Source: Sweltsa coloradensis
Taxonomy: Eukaryota > Arthropoda > Insecta > Plecoptera > Chloroperlidae
Direction: 5' to 3'
NCBI GenBank assembly: GCA_024449915.1
Contig: JAMZAV010003219.1
Coordinates: 1 to 64,000 of the forward strand
Length of the DNA stretch: 64,000 bases
Shown: in pieces, positions 11,717-22,742 of the stretch
How the letters are laid out: the number at the start of each line of letters is the position of its first letter
How positions within the stretch are numbered: the stretch's first letter is position 1
Notes under the pieces: model-generated
What the model saw: the letters and a program-made list of their open reading frames with translations, nothing else
What the model was told of the DNA's origin: nothing
The model's database searches: none
Translations under genes and position numbers: made by a program

Positions 11717-11765
11717 CTGAAGATGAGCTGTGCAATCAGTTCGAAACGTCAGCATTTTAATGACA
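11717..11765 (+). ncRNA. Hammerhead-ribozyme-like motif of the + strand Penelope copy
   Basis: CTGAAGA at 11717-11723, the 6-bp pairing GAGCTG (11725-11730) with CAGTTC (11737-11742), then GAAA at 11743-11746 and a short GUCA/UGAC pairing. This is the mirror of the motif at 6207-6254. Conserved presence in both copies supports a real structured element; self-cleavage is inferred from the family. Confidence 0.45.
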
Positions 11766-11810
11766 ATCGACACGGCGTATCCCGACAGCCAAGTTTTATT
11801 ATCATACCAA

Positions 11811-12349
11811 CATACAATTTTTAACATTACTGTGCATGCGCGCTCTGTTGCAAAGCATTATGGGAGGAAACGCGCTCGATGTGCGTAGTCTGTCTGTGCT
11901 GAGTCTGCCTCGCACACAATGCTGATATTAGTTCTTTAATTATATCATCAATAGCATTAATAATCTTCACTTAGCATGTCATTGGATATCATATACCAAA
12001 ATACCATTTGCAAAATTTACTGCGCAAGCGCGCTCCATTGTAAAACATTATGGGTTTCTGCGTTAAGTGTCTTAAAGGGGCCATTGCCCCCCAAAAAATT
12101 TATTACCACATAATCTATAAACCATAACACTACACTTAAATTTCCGTTTATAAAATTATATCTTGTAAGTGTGATTTTACATAAATTTTGTTGTTTTTTA
12201 TGGTACAGAATTTTGCAAAACTTTGAGTTTTTAATTTTTAAATCGGGTTTAACGTTTTTATTTTTGTTCCACATAGATACTAGAGCATCATACCAATCAA
12301 AAATGACCCTTTATAACATCGTGATTTTAAAATGTCCACAAATGGGAGT
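11811..12349. other. Gene-free spacer with a diverged direct repeat
   Basis: Two related segments near 11820-11870 and 12000-12055 share a tgc(a/g)c..gcgcgctc core and an AACATTATGGG-like block, so a small repeat appears twice. No coding signal was found; the short frames lack motifs. Confidence 0.4.
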
Positions 12350-14182
12350 GTGTTAGCGCACCGCGGCCTGGCTGCGGCACCCTCACGGGCACCTAGATAA
12401 TAAATAAAGAATCAACACGAACTTAATACTCAAATCTACTTCAATAACACTCTTTCCAATGATATAAATTTTAAACTTTTCGTTAAATGAAGCTTAATTT
12501 ATTCTTAGGAAGATTCATTTATTAAAATTCCTGCCCTTAACTTATTTCTTTACATTTCCCTCATTTTCCCTCATATCTTCAATTACTCTTATAATTAATT
12601 TTGATAATTTTGTTATTGGATTGTTGTAGTTTGCTTGTGTGATTTATCTTTCTTTGTTATCCTCAATAATGTTAATACGCTTATGTGTTATCCTGCAATA
12701 TTTTATCTCATGTGCTTTGGCTTTGTTGGAAAAAATGACAAACCTGCATTTAAAAGAGCCTGCAAACAATATTATGAGAAAAAAAATGTTTTTTTGTATT
12801 TATATCCGAAATTATCTCTTAGCTTTACTAAATATTTGTATATAACTATATTCATGTAAAGAATGTATCAGATGTTCAGGGAATTAACCAAAGAAAGCAA
12901 TAACTAATTGCAACAGTAGGGAATGTTGTATTAGCTATCACAAAAACAATGTGAGTAAATAATTCGTGGAACCTCAAACTACCTACGACGTCCTCTCCGA
13001 CAACCACGACGGGAGAACCACCCTTTCCTTCCCCTACCCGTGGCTGGTTCTGAGTAACACAAAGAATTATTTTGATTTAAGCCTACGATTAGACCGTCAA
13101 ACAAGCTTGTAATTTAAAGTAAAAGTAAAAGTTGTAGTTAGTAGCTGTTTCACGCTATAACCATGCATAAATAATGGCTCTATATAATATTCCTATTGCT
13201 TGTCGCGTACGTGCAATGAACTTATTTTGGTTCTTTCGTTTTCAATCAATATCTATTTCGGTTGATGGCATGTTGTATCAGTTCCTGCTCAAGTCTGGTG
13301 GGCCTCGGTTCTCATTCAAAGTGTGCTACGTTCTGTTAAGTTGTTACGAGACGCGCGTATAGTTCACAGGCTGGCATCAAACTTACAGGGATGTAATATA
13401 AATGGCAGAGTCACCATGCACAGCGCTGCCAGAATATGGTTTCTTGTTTAATATTTAGTAAAACAACAGTCAGGATGGATGTGATTAAAATTAATTGCAT
13501 TGAAATAATAAATGGGGGATGGGCCTAATCACTTTTCACTTGCATTATTTGACTGAAAGTTCTTCAACGTTTTGGTATTTTGCACATATATTAGCCAACT
13601 TTTTGGATTTAATTCGACGAAATCATCATTAAAACCATACTCATCAACCCAAAGATGCTAGTGATGCTTGAAAGGGAACGAAATACGACTACGTTTGCTC
13701 CAAACGTGGTCTAAATTCCAACAGAAAGTATTTATCTAGCAAAGCAACAATCGGAGAGAGAAAGTATTACGCTCACTGACTGAAAACTCAAGGCATGGCA
13801 CCCCAAAACGCCGACTTGGTAAAAACAAAATAACATTCAAGGGTCATGGCCTTCGTCGTGAAGCTGGTCTACTGGCAAGGTAGGTGCAACAATTTACACT
13901 CGAGCAAACAGATTATGACTTTGTACCACTTCTGTGTTGATTTATAATACTTGGTTCACTATGCATTCGACAACGAATTATTATTTATGTTATTACTTTT
14001 TTATTAAAAGTGGTAGTAGTACTAGTAGTAGTATTTATTGTCACAAAACATCTAGTGACTATTCGACAACGAAGATAGTTAACAAATTATTATATAACAT
14101 TTTAGTTTCTCGCCAATCTCCCCGAACCAAACGACGACCACGACATGTGAACCCACGTCCTCCTTTCAACCTGTTGCTGGAC

Positions 14183-14495
14183 CACTGAGCTCTATATACT
14201 TACGTGGAGAGCGCATGCTATATTGTAACCTTGGAGCCAACGTGGGCCTAAAGCAATGGGCGAAAAGGCCTAATCCAATGGGCGGATTGGGCGGCCATTG
14301 TATCCGTCCCTCGATTATATTGCGATTCCATTGCGATTGCACTACCGTCTAGATGTAAATCTTAACGTCAAGATGGCGGTATCTGCCTCTGATTAGGAAC
14401 GGAGGCGATAGCGGACGGCCAACTTCCGCCGACTTCATTTCTCAACGTTTGTCAGGTATGCATGTGCAGTACACGTAAGTATATAGAGTTCAGTG
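14183..14495. mobile_element. hAT-like MITE, 313 bp, in intron 1 of receptor copy 2
   Basis: The inverted ends are CACTGAGCTCTATATACTTA and, in reverse complement, CACTGAACTCTATATACTTA, extending to ACGTG (24 bp, one mismatch). The 8-bp duplication is tgctggac (14175-14182) and ggctggac (14496-14503), with one later change. Copies 1 and 3 lack the insert at the same site, so the insertion followed duplication. TSD length and CA..TG ends fit the hAT superfamily. No coding capacity. Confidence 0.8.
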
Positions 14496-15659
14496 GGCTG
14501 GACCTGTCAGGCACGGGCCTGTCGTTTCTACATGACCAAGGATAGACTGGGACATATAACAGTTGACGTCCTTTTACTCCAAATAGACTCGAAACAACTT
14601 GAAAAACTAATTCCCATCTCTACCTTCAGATCTACCTGCAATACTACAGCCCGTGGTTTGCACGCCTGCTATTCAAGTATCGCTTCTTGCGTCTAACTGT
14701 ACACTACTTCCACAAAGTCTTATGCCGATCCACTATGTTCGCTATGATACTTCTTACGACATTCATTTTCCCCATGGGAATCGTCATGTTTTGGAAGAAT
14801 AAAAAAGTCGTTGTCCAGAACATCTACTTTTTAATTCCAACCGCAGTCGTCTTGGCAGGTTACGCGACTATGTTATTTCAGAAGGAAGATATTAAAGCCA
14901 TATTTGATTCAATGACTAAAATTGCAAGAGTGAGTTTGGATAACATCGGAGAAGCGAAGATCATTCGTAAAACGGATTTGTTTTGTCACAGTTTAACCAA
15001 ATACCTTCACATGGTGGTTCTTCCTGTAATTTGCGGTGCCTTGACTACGTTGCATATCTTCTATCTGGTGCCTGACAGGAAGATGATGATAAGGTAGGAA
15101 GGAGCTGTTAACATAATATAGTATATTTTTTTCAGAAATAAGATGATCCCTAACTCGAACAAGCAATATTTTAGCCACTGAACCACGAAGAATAGAAATT
15201 TTACATCTTACGATTGCTTTGCTTTATAAAATCAGACTAGATTGTGTAGTGCTGCAATGAGTCTCTTTATTTAAACCGACTTCCTTTTTATCGTCGTCCG
15301 TGACACCTCCCTCTTCCATTAAAGTAATATACTCACATTGAAATGTTGCTTACTTATGTTAAACCTAAATTTATTTTAGGAATTTAGAAACGAAGATTAA
15401 AGAAATCGGTCAATATAAACATGGTGTGACCAATATTGTGTAAATTGAGCAGTGCATGCGTGACGTCACCACTCGTGACGTAGTTGGATGCCTACTGAGC
15501 TTCGCTACCGATCGACTCGACAGAATGCGGCCGCTTCGCTGCCCGCCCATTCAATACCATCGGGCAGTGGACGGATCAGTTGAAAAGTGTTTGTTCAAAG
15601 TAGGATGTTAGGTTTAGCTCCCTTCTCTCTCTTTGTATTACACACTTTAATAACTTAAA

Positions 15660-16500
15660 AAAACAACTAGAACCTAAAAGAAGACAAAATCCACACTTCA
15701 ACCCATAGACATCCCATATAATTGGCTAGACTAGCAGTCAGCGGTCCACTTCCGGGACAATTGGAAGCCATCTTGAATGGGTGAGTTTGCATGTTAATTA
15801 GATGGAGCGATTTTCGAAAAAAAATTTTTTTAAAAATGGCCGCCGTTTGGCGGTGAACATATCAGCTTAACACAATGATTACTAAATTCCCGTTTTTCAA
15901 TACTTTGCAGTGTTCTGTTTGTTCAATACATGCGCCAAGCAACAAACCCTATCCCAAAAAATCCAGTAAGTACTTTAATTGCATTAAAAAGCATAATTAA
16001 ACGCAAAAACCCCATCTTGAATGGGTGAGATTGACGGCTTCAATTTGGGTACACTCGCGCCTGTGCGGAGGTATTGGAGACTGCGTATCTAGCCTACTAT
16101 AGGTGTTAAGATATCTATGCTTCAACCCGATACTGTAGTCACTGAGCCATTCGTACTCTTCACATATCTTGACAAACCTTGAAATGCTATTCATTAATTA
16201 AATAAGTACATAAAACACTTGTTGAGCTGTCACTGTGCTAGAACAAATCTGCAAACACTCCATCCACACAGAATGTCAAACTCTTACTAATTCAACACGT
16301 GTTCTAACCGAGTGTCTAGCCAGCACCGGCCGGCACTGTCAGCTCAACAGGCATCCACCAACGTCACATGCCCCCAGGAGCGCGTCAAAACAAACCATTG
16401 TATCTATAGGGTGAAGGCCTCATCCAAGGTTTCCAAAATTACCGGCATTCTTAGTTTTTGTGCATCTTTTGTATAAAAAAATACTGCATCCAATGTGATT
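15660..16500. mobile_element. Extra DNA in intron 2 of copy 2, probable insertion
   Basis: Copy 3 lacks this segment at the corresponding place (near 24410-24440). It contains the block CCATCTTGAATGGGTGAG twice, near 15770 and 16010, in direct orientation. I could not define terminal repeats or a target duplication, and no protein was recognised. Confidence 0.45.
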
Positions 16501-19500
16501 TTTAAACCTCTACCACCTCCCGACGATAAAAAAGGACTTGACCGAACGTGACGTGAGACGTGAGAAATCCTCTAACTCCCTTCCCGTAACTGGTTTTGAC
16601 CAGAATGGGATTTTTTTCTCTAACCCCTAGGCTAGAGTGGAGCATTATGACCTAACGATTAACGCGCCCTTAAACTTAATGAATCAAATGAAATGTCTAA
16701 AATGACAGGAGTTTCTTCTCCAGTCAATCACAAACATCACACTATGAGAACACCGCCATACTCAGTCTTAACCAGGTGTTCTTGATATTTCCAGGGAATG
16801 GTACCCTTTTAACGTATTACAGACTCCATACTACGAAATCGTCCCTCACTAAGACTTTACAAACCAAAGATATCAATATAAACGGTATAACTTTAATATC
16901 CGTTGTCACCAGTGTTCTCATTCATATAAGTACATTTTTTAAGATTGTCATAAGCAAAATTCATAACATGAAACTCAAGTCAATGAAGGTGGTTAAGGGA
17001 AAGCGTCCGAAGGCATCTGGTCACAGAAGAGCAAAGATGGACGTACTCGGTGCTGGTGACCCCAGCAGGGTAGGTCCGAACTTAGGTCGGATAAGAGCCG
17101 CTAAGACATCGAGCAAAACAATGGGGGTGACACATCATCAGCTGGTAGGACGCAGCCACCGGGTTCCGATCAACCGGCGGAGGGTCGAACATGTACAGCA
17201 CTTGACTAGAGTGCCGGCATCTGATCGTCTTCTCCCCCGTCCAGACAAACAGACCGCGAGCCGACCCGACCCTGTGGGACGCCGAGCCTGCCTGGCCGAG
17301 GTGTTGGACAGAGCCCGCCGGATGAGGGACGAGGAGGATCACGTAGCTGCTGACGAGCTGGACAGAGAGATGGTCAAGGAACTCTCGGTGATCATTGAGC
17401 TGCATAAAAAGGTTCTAAGGTAAGACAAGTTTTTTTAGCACGTTTACTCAACAATACCTTTTTTGCTTTAAAATATGTGCGTTATCCCCATAATCCGCTG
17501 TCCAAAGGCGGGGTAGAATTTGAACGATCAATACAAGAACATGCCAAATAATCCCCCTTGCAAACATCAGATAAAAAGTAAATGAGTATGTAAAGCTAAA
17601 AGCGAGCACTGGCTGCCCTAGACAACGGGCACATCCCCCCTTACCTCCTCTTGCCTGTGACTCGATCTGTCCATCACGGGTCTTCACACTTCTATACAAG
17701 TTACGCATTTTGACTTAACAGTTGTGCTTTCCCTAAACCAAATAACAAACTCAAACGTTAAAAGTCTGAGAAGTATTCTGGTATTCTAATATCAAATTGT
17801 AATGTATGTCTTCTTTATAGAATGGCAAGAGATCTTGCGACGTACATCGACTATTACCTCGTGGTCTTGTTTGCCGTTAACATCGTTACCTTGGCGGTGA
17901 CTGCTTTGTTCTTCACAACTGTGAGTGAAAGAATGAATGCTCAGATTGTATTGCACGCTTCGGGCTGTGTTGAGCAGACTAAAATTGCTCCGTCAGGTTT
18001 ATCCGATTCCAGAAACACCTGGCCGTCTGGTTGATAGGGTGTCCCTGTCCGGGTACTATTCCAATGTCATCGGAGTAGCCCGATCGACAAGAGTACTGCA
18101 CAGTTAGCGAAATAGATATTCGCTCGGCCAGAAAGAATCCGACGTTCATGAAACTTTACAAAGCTGTCAATAAAGCTTGCATGTCCAGTCGTAGATCATT
18201 GATATTTTATGTGAATCCGCTAGAATCTATGAATATGGTCAATTTTGGACTTTTTATCAAAATTCAAAATGAAAATCTTTTCCTTTTTGAAAGCAATTTT
18301 TTTAGTGTTGCTGTGAAGCCCTATATTTCCGCATCCGAGATAACTACCCAAATGTTCAAATATCTGTGGTGTCAGTCAGCCGAGCGAACAGTAATTGGTT
18401 GGTTTTGAAACACGTGTCCACCCACACAATATTTCGCGAGTCACCACGTTCCTGTTTTAGAGTGCACTCATTTCGTTTATTTCCTCCTCCATTGAAATCT
18501 GTTCTACTGACGAGAAGACACATAACGACGGGTCTTTACCCCGTCTGGGAATCAAATGGTCCTCCACCGATCAAAAAGGCGAGAAAAGAGGCAACGCTCA
18601 TCTCGCAAATATCAGCTTGAACGTTGAGGAGAAGGTTACTCCCGGAAACTACTCTTCGTTCGAACCCAACCTGTGCACCCTGTGACTCATCAAAACTGAA
18701 AAAAAAACGATTGTGTAGTAACTTTTAAACGCCAATCATTACCTACAAATTCGTGCCCCCAAGAAAATGTGTGGGACACACAGTTACGAAAAGGAGACCT
18801 TCTCAAATTCAAGCGTGGCAACGATTTCGCTGCATGAATTGCAATTGCCTTGATAGTCCATGTGGTTTTCAACTGTCATTACCGGCGATTGAGGGTTTCG
18901 GATAACAGATAATGGGGATGGTTTCCATATTGTACACAATACCAGAATCTTCCTTTCAGTTTGATCAATGCCAGGGTTTTATGTGGATCGGAACTAGGAA
19001 CAAAGTGTGGATGTGATGTAAGTTTTCATCGAGGACATCTCGCCTCCCCTTTCCACAACGACCTTCTCGACAACGACGACAATGATGGTGACAAAGACGA
19101 CAACGGCATGAGAAACGTTCCCAATCCTCCCAATTCAAACTATTCAAGTAGCCCATTACGACCTTAAGAAACGCAAACTATCAATATCATGTCTGTTAAC
19201 AGGTTGATAAATTCGGTCCTAATGAACTGGTGTTCCTGGTCTACTCGCTGGAGGTTGTGTCGTTGTACTTGATGCACAACTACATGGCCAACGTCATCAC
19301 GACAGAGGTAACGTTCGCGACAGTATTATTGTCAAATGTTGGTAATTAAAATAAATTGTAACCGTTAACATTAAATTGTGCTATTATATTCACTGTCATC
19401 TTCATCTTCAGCATCATCATTGTTGCCACGCCTAACTCTGTGTGTGTCGGCATTGAAGACAGCCCTCTACATATTATCCCCAGCCACCACTCTTCAGTCT

Positions 19501-21039
19501 TCCCTCTCCGCCACATTCTTCTCTCCTCTTTCCTGTTCCACATCTCGCCTCACACGATCCTGCTCTACTTCTTCCTACCCACAACCTTCCTGGCTGCCCT
19601 GCTCTGACCTTTCCATTTTCATTGTTTTGCATTTAAAATTCATAAAAAGTATCCCAAATAATATTCCTTCATTCTCTTACTCTGGTCCGTCAAGCTTGTG
19701 CTTGTGTGTTAGTTCCCTGCCCGCCTGTGGCTAGCACTGTCCAGCACGAACTTGTCCCCGAATCTTAGAGATTACTGTGGTTGTTCGCAATACTCGCCTT
19801 TCCTATTATATTGTTCGCCAAGTCTTGATATTTGTGCCCCAGAGCCTGGCGGTCGGTGAAGCCATCTACTTTACTGACTGGACCGGAGCTTCGCCGACCT
19901 TCAAGAAGTCCATGCTGATCTTGATGACTCGAACCAACGTCCCCGTGGTGTTCAAACCAACTGGCCTCGACCCTCTCTCGCTCAAGCTCTTCTCAGAGGT
20001 GAGTGGACAATTCGGTTTCTCTCCATTTTTATTTAAATTCACTTTTGAAAAGTTTGTCATTCTTTCTTTTAAAAGCGTATTTAAAACATGAAAAAGTTAC
20101 AAAAACTTCTAAATCAAGCTACTTTTTAGAAGAAAAATATTAATGGTGAGCATATAGAAGATGATGTTTGTTATTTTGTAAAGGGTAATTTCTAACTTTT
20201 CTTAAATCATTGAATCTCTTGTATAATGGATAATATCAGATTAAAGATGTTATGGCTGCTTTATTACCCCATCTGAGGCCGGGAGAGAATTTGGTCCAGA
20301 AAAAAGAGACAAAGTCCATAGTGCAACAATCAGTTAGTAAGTACGTAGAGGAGTAGGTTACTCTCCGAAACTAGAGAAGTTGTCGTCGAGGACCATCCAC
20401 GTCCCCTCGACGACTTCCCCGACGTCGACGACGACCAAATTGACCACACGGCCGATGACAAAGACACAGTTTGCATACTGAAGTTGTTCTTCTGTTTCAG
20501 GTCACGCTTCGAGCCTACAAGATGATGTCGACACTGAACTCGTTCGTAAAGTGAAGTGACCAACTTACGTCCAGTCTTTACCAACCCTGCTGGTGGCTGG
20601 ATCACGACCAGGACAAACTATTGAATGACAAACCCGCATTTCAAGGAACCGATTACTTGATAAGTGGGGGTATATGGAGTCGCGGGAAGATGGGATTAGA
20701 CGACTTGACTAGTTGTGTGACTTGTTTGTCCGAATGCAATATATTTTTTTAGTTTAGTGGGTGAATACCCCTTTAAGCGTGCTTTACACTGGGAATTAAA
20801 AGTAAAAGTGAATAGCTAGAGTTAGTTCTCTGAAGTAGTTATATATTAAAGCCTGAATGTATAGGACTCTTTACGTTGCCAACACACTGGAAAGTTGAAA
20901 AGTAGAAAGTCTCCCAACTCGTCGGACGCTGCTCGACAAGAGAGAAGTGGAGGGAAAAGTGACCTTGAAGAGTTGATCGCGATTGGTTTCTCTGTTGCTA
21001 TTGAATACAACGCCACATCCACGATTTTGTCTTCACTTT

Positions 21040-21117
21040 GTTGTCCTCCTTTGTAAATCAGTTTTTATAACTGAAAAGGATAGACGTTAAATAAATAATA
21101 AATAAAAAATAAATAAC
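21040..21117 (+). mobile_element. LINE-type 3' end with A-rich tail
   Basis: The stretch tcctcctttgtaaatcag, then ctgaaaaggatagacg and a (TAAA)-like tail recurs at 40600-40670 and 42181-42245. A shared 3' end followed by a short tandem tail is typical of non-LTR retrotransposon termini. The hairpin CAGTTTTT..AACTG is recognisable. No coding part is present here. Confidence 0.5.
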
Positions 21118-22742
21118 TTAAAAGAGTTTCCAGTGTAAAGGACGACGACTGACGAACTGCAGAAACTGTGTGGGACGTAGGCTGTCACGCACCCGCCGCG
21201 CGGTGAGCTAGTCCATGTCACGCTTCATGTCGGCTGGGTGACACGTCGATATCGCCCCACCTTGGCTTGTTGTATAAGGTTCCTGAGTGTGTAACTACAC
21301 CGCGGCTTGGCTGCGGCACCCTCACGGGCACCTAGATAATAAATGAAGAATTAAAATGTGCCTTATACTCTAATCTAAATCAATAAGACTATTTAAAAGA
21401 ATATAAATTTGAAACTATTATTATAAATAAAGCTTATTTTACTTCTAAAGAAGATTAATTGACTTAAATTCCTGTCATCACACTTCTTTACATTTTTCAC
21501 ATTTTTCCTTATTTCTTCAATAACTCTTATAATTTTGATAATACTGTTATTGGATAGATGCTGCTTGTTTGTGACTTTTCTTTCTTATCCACAATAATGT
21601 TAAGAATGTGTTATCTCTCCATATTTAATATCATGGGCTTTGGCTTTGTCAAAAAAAAAACTCAGTTAGAAAGAGCCTTCAAATAATATCATATACGCAT
21701 AGACCCCCTTTTCATTTTGTTTTATTCGAAATAATTTCTTGGGTAGACTTCATATGTGTATATATAACCGTATTCATCTGTAGAATATTATATCTTATGG
21801 TCAAGGTCCTACCCAAAGTAAGCTACGACTTATTGCAACAGAAAGGATTGTGGCAACCACTATCATAAAAATTCTGTGGGTAAAAATATCGGGGACTCTT
21901 CAACTACCTTCGAACGAACGATGATAAAGATGCCGACAACCACGACATGAGAACCCCCCCTTTCCTCACCCTACCCGTGGTTGGTTGTTGGTTCTGAGTA
22001 ACGCGAACAATTCTTTTGATTTTAAAATACGACTAGAACGTCAAACTAGCTTGTAATTTAAAGTCGACGTCAAAATTGTAGTTAGTAGCTGTTTCACACT
22101 ATATCCATGCATAAATAATGGCTACCTTTATAATATTCCTATTGTTTGTCCCATACGTGCAATGCACTGGTTTCCTTTCTTTCTTTTTCAATCAATATCT
22201 ATTTCGGTTGATGGCATGTTGTACCAGTTCTTGCTCAAGTCTGCTGGGACTCGGATCACATTCAAAGTGTGCTACGTTCTGTTAAATTGTAATAAGACGC
22301 GCGTATAGTTCACAGGCTGGCATTTAACTTACAGGGGTGTCAGACAAATGGCAGAGTCGCACCATGGACAGCGTTGCCAGGATATGGTTTCTTCTATTAT
22401 AGTTGGTAAATCAACGGGCAGGATGGAATTGATTAAAACTAATTGCATTGAAATACTATTTGGGTTATGGCCCTTATCACTTTTCACTTGCATTATTTGA
22501 CTGAAAAATCTTCAACGTTTTGGTATTTTGCACATATTTTAGCCAACTAATGGAATTTAATTCCTCGAAGTCATCATTTAATCTTTACGTATCCAGTCAG
22601 AGTTGCTAGTGACGCTTGATAGGGAACGAAATACGACTACGTTTGCTCAAAACGTGGTCTAAATACTAACAGAAAGTATTTATCTAGCCAAGCAACAATC
22701 GGAGAGTGAAAGTATCGCTCACTGACTGAAACTTCCAAGGTC

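Larger units (their letters stand above)
7599..11800 (+). mobile_element. Penelope-like retroelement, + strand copy, split by a DNA transposon
   Basis: The RT part is at about 7599-8500 and the GIY-YIG endonuclease at 11192-11603, with a terminal non-coding region to 11800. The RT begins mid-protein (ASYIKDSHHFV), with motif B GTPMGSPVSP and catalytic FMDD at about 7948-7959. An extra T near 8035, relative to the - strand copy, shifts the frame just after the RT core. The RT-endonuclease linker is interrupted exactly at 8500/11192 by an inserted transposon. The pair of copies is flanked by ATCATACCAA at 6125-6134 and 11801-11810, a likely target-site duplication. Both copies are non-functional as read. 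Confidence 0.85.
13795..20554 (+). pseudogene. Odorant receptor (7tm_6), copy 2, pseudogene
   Basis: Same seven-exon plan as copies 1 and 3: exon 1 13795-13879, exon 2 about 14630-15093, exon 3 16795-17419, exon 4 17821-17920, exon 5 19203-19307, exon 6 19843-19998, exon 7 20501-20554. Lesions: small indels in exon 1 bring a stop at 13831-13833. The 5' end of exon 2, encoding the GLWYEDPEPDLDY stretch, is missing, and the remaining acceptor gives the wrong phase. Exon 3 is frameshifted near 16845, with a stop at 16850-16852. Exons 4-7 are open, and all later splice sites look intact. The final codons differ (SFVK then TGA). An unseen alternative first exon could rescue exon 2 but not exon 3. 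Confidence 0.85.
12350..20700 (+). repeat. Tandem duplication unit 2
   Basis: From cgcggcctggctgcggcacc near 12360, this unit aligns with 21300 onward, through the 5' flank, all exons and most introns, to about 20700. Differences include a 313-bp MITE in intron 1 and about 0.8 kb of extra DNA in intron 2 (roughly 15660-16500). Unit 3 has its own insertion in intron 6. Confidence 0.85.

Noticed and set aside
19378..19734. 118-codon Ser-rich frame in receptor copy 2 intron 5
   Set aside because: It is intronic; the matching region of copy 3 (27404-27751) has shifted frames, so the frame is not conserved.
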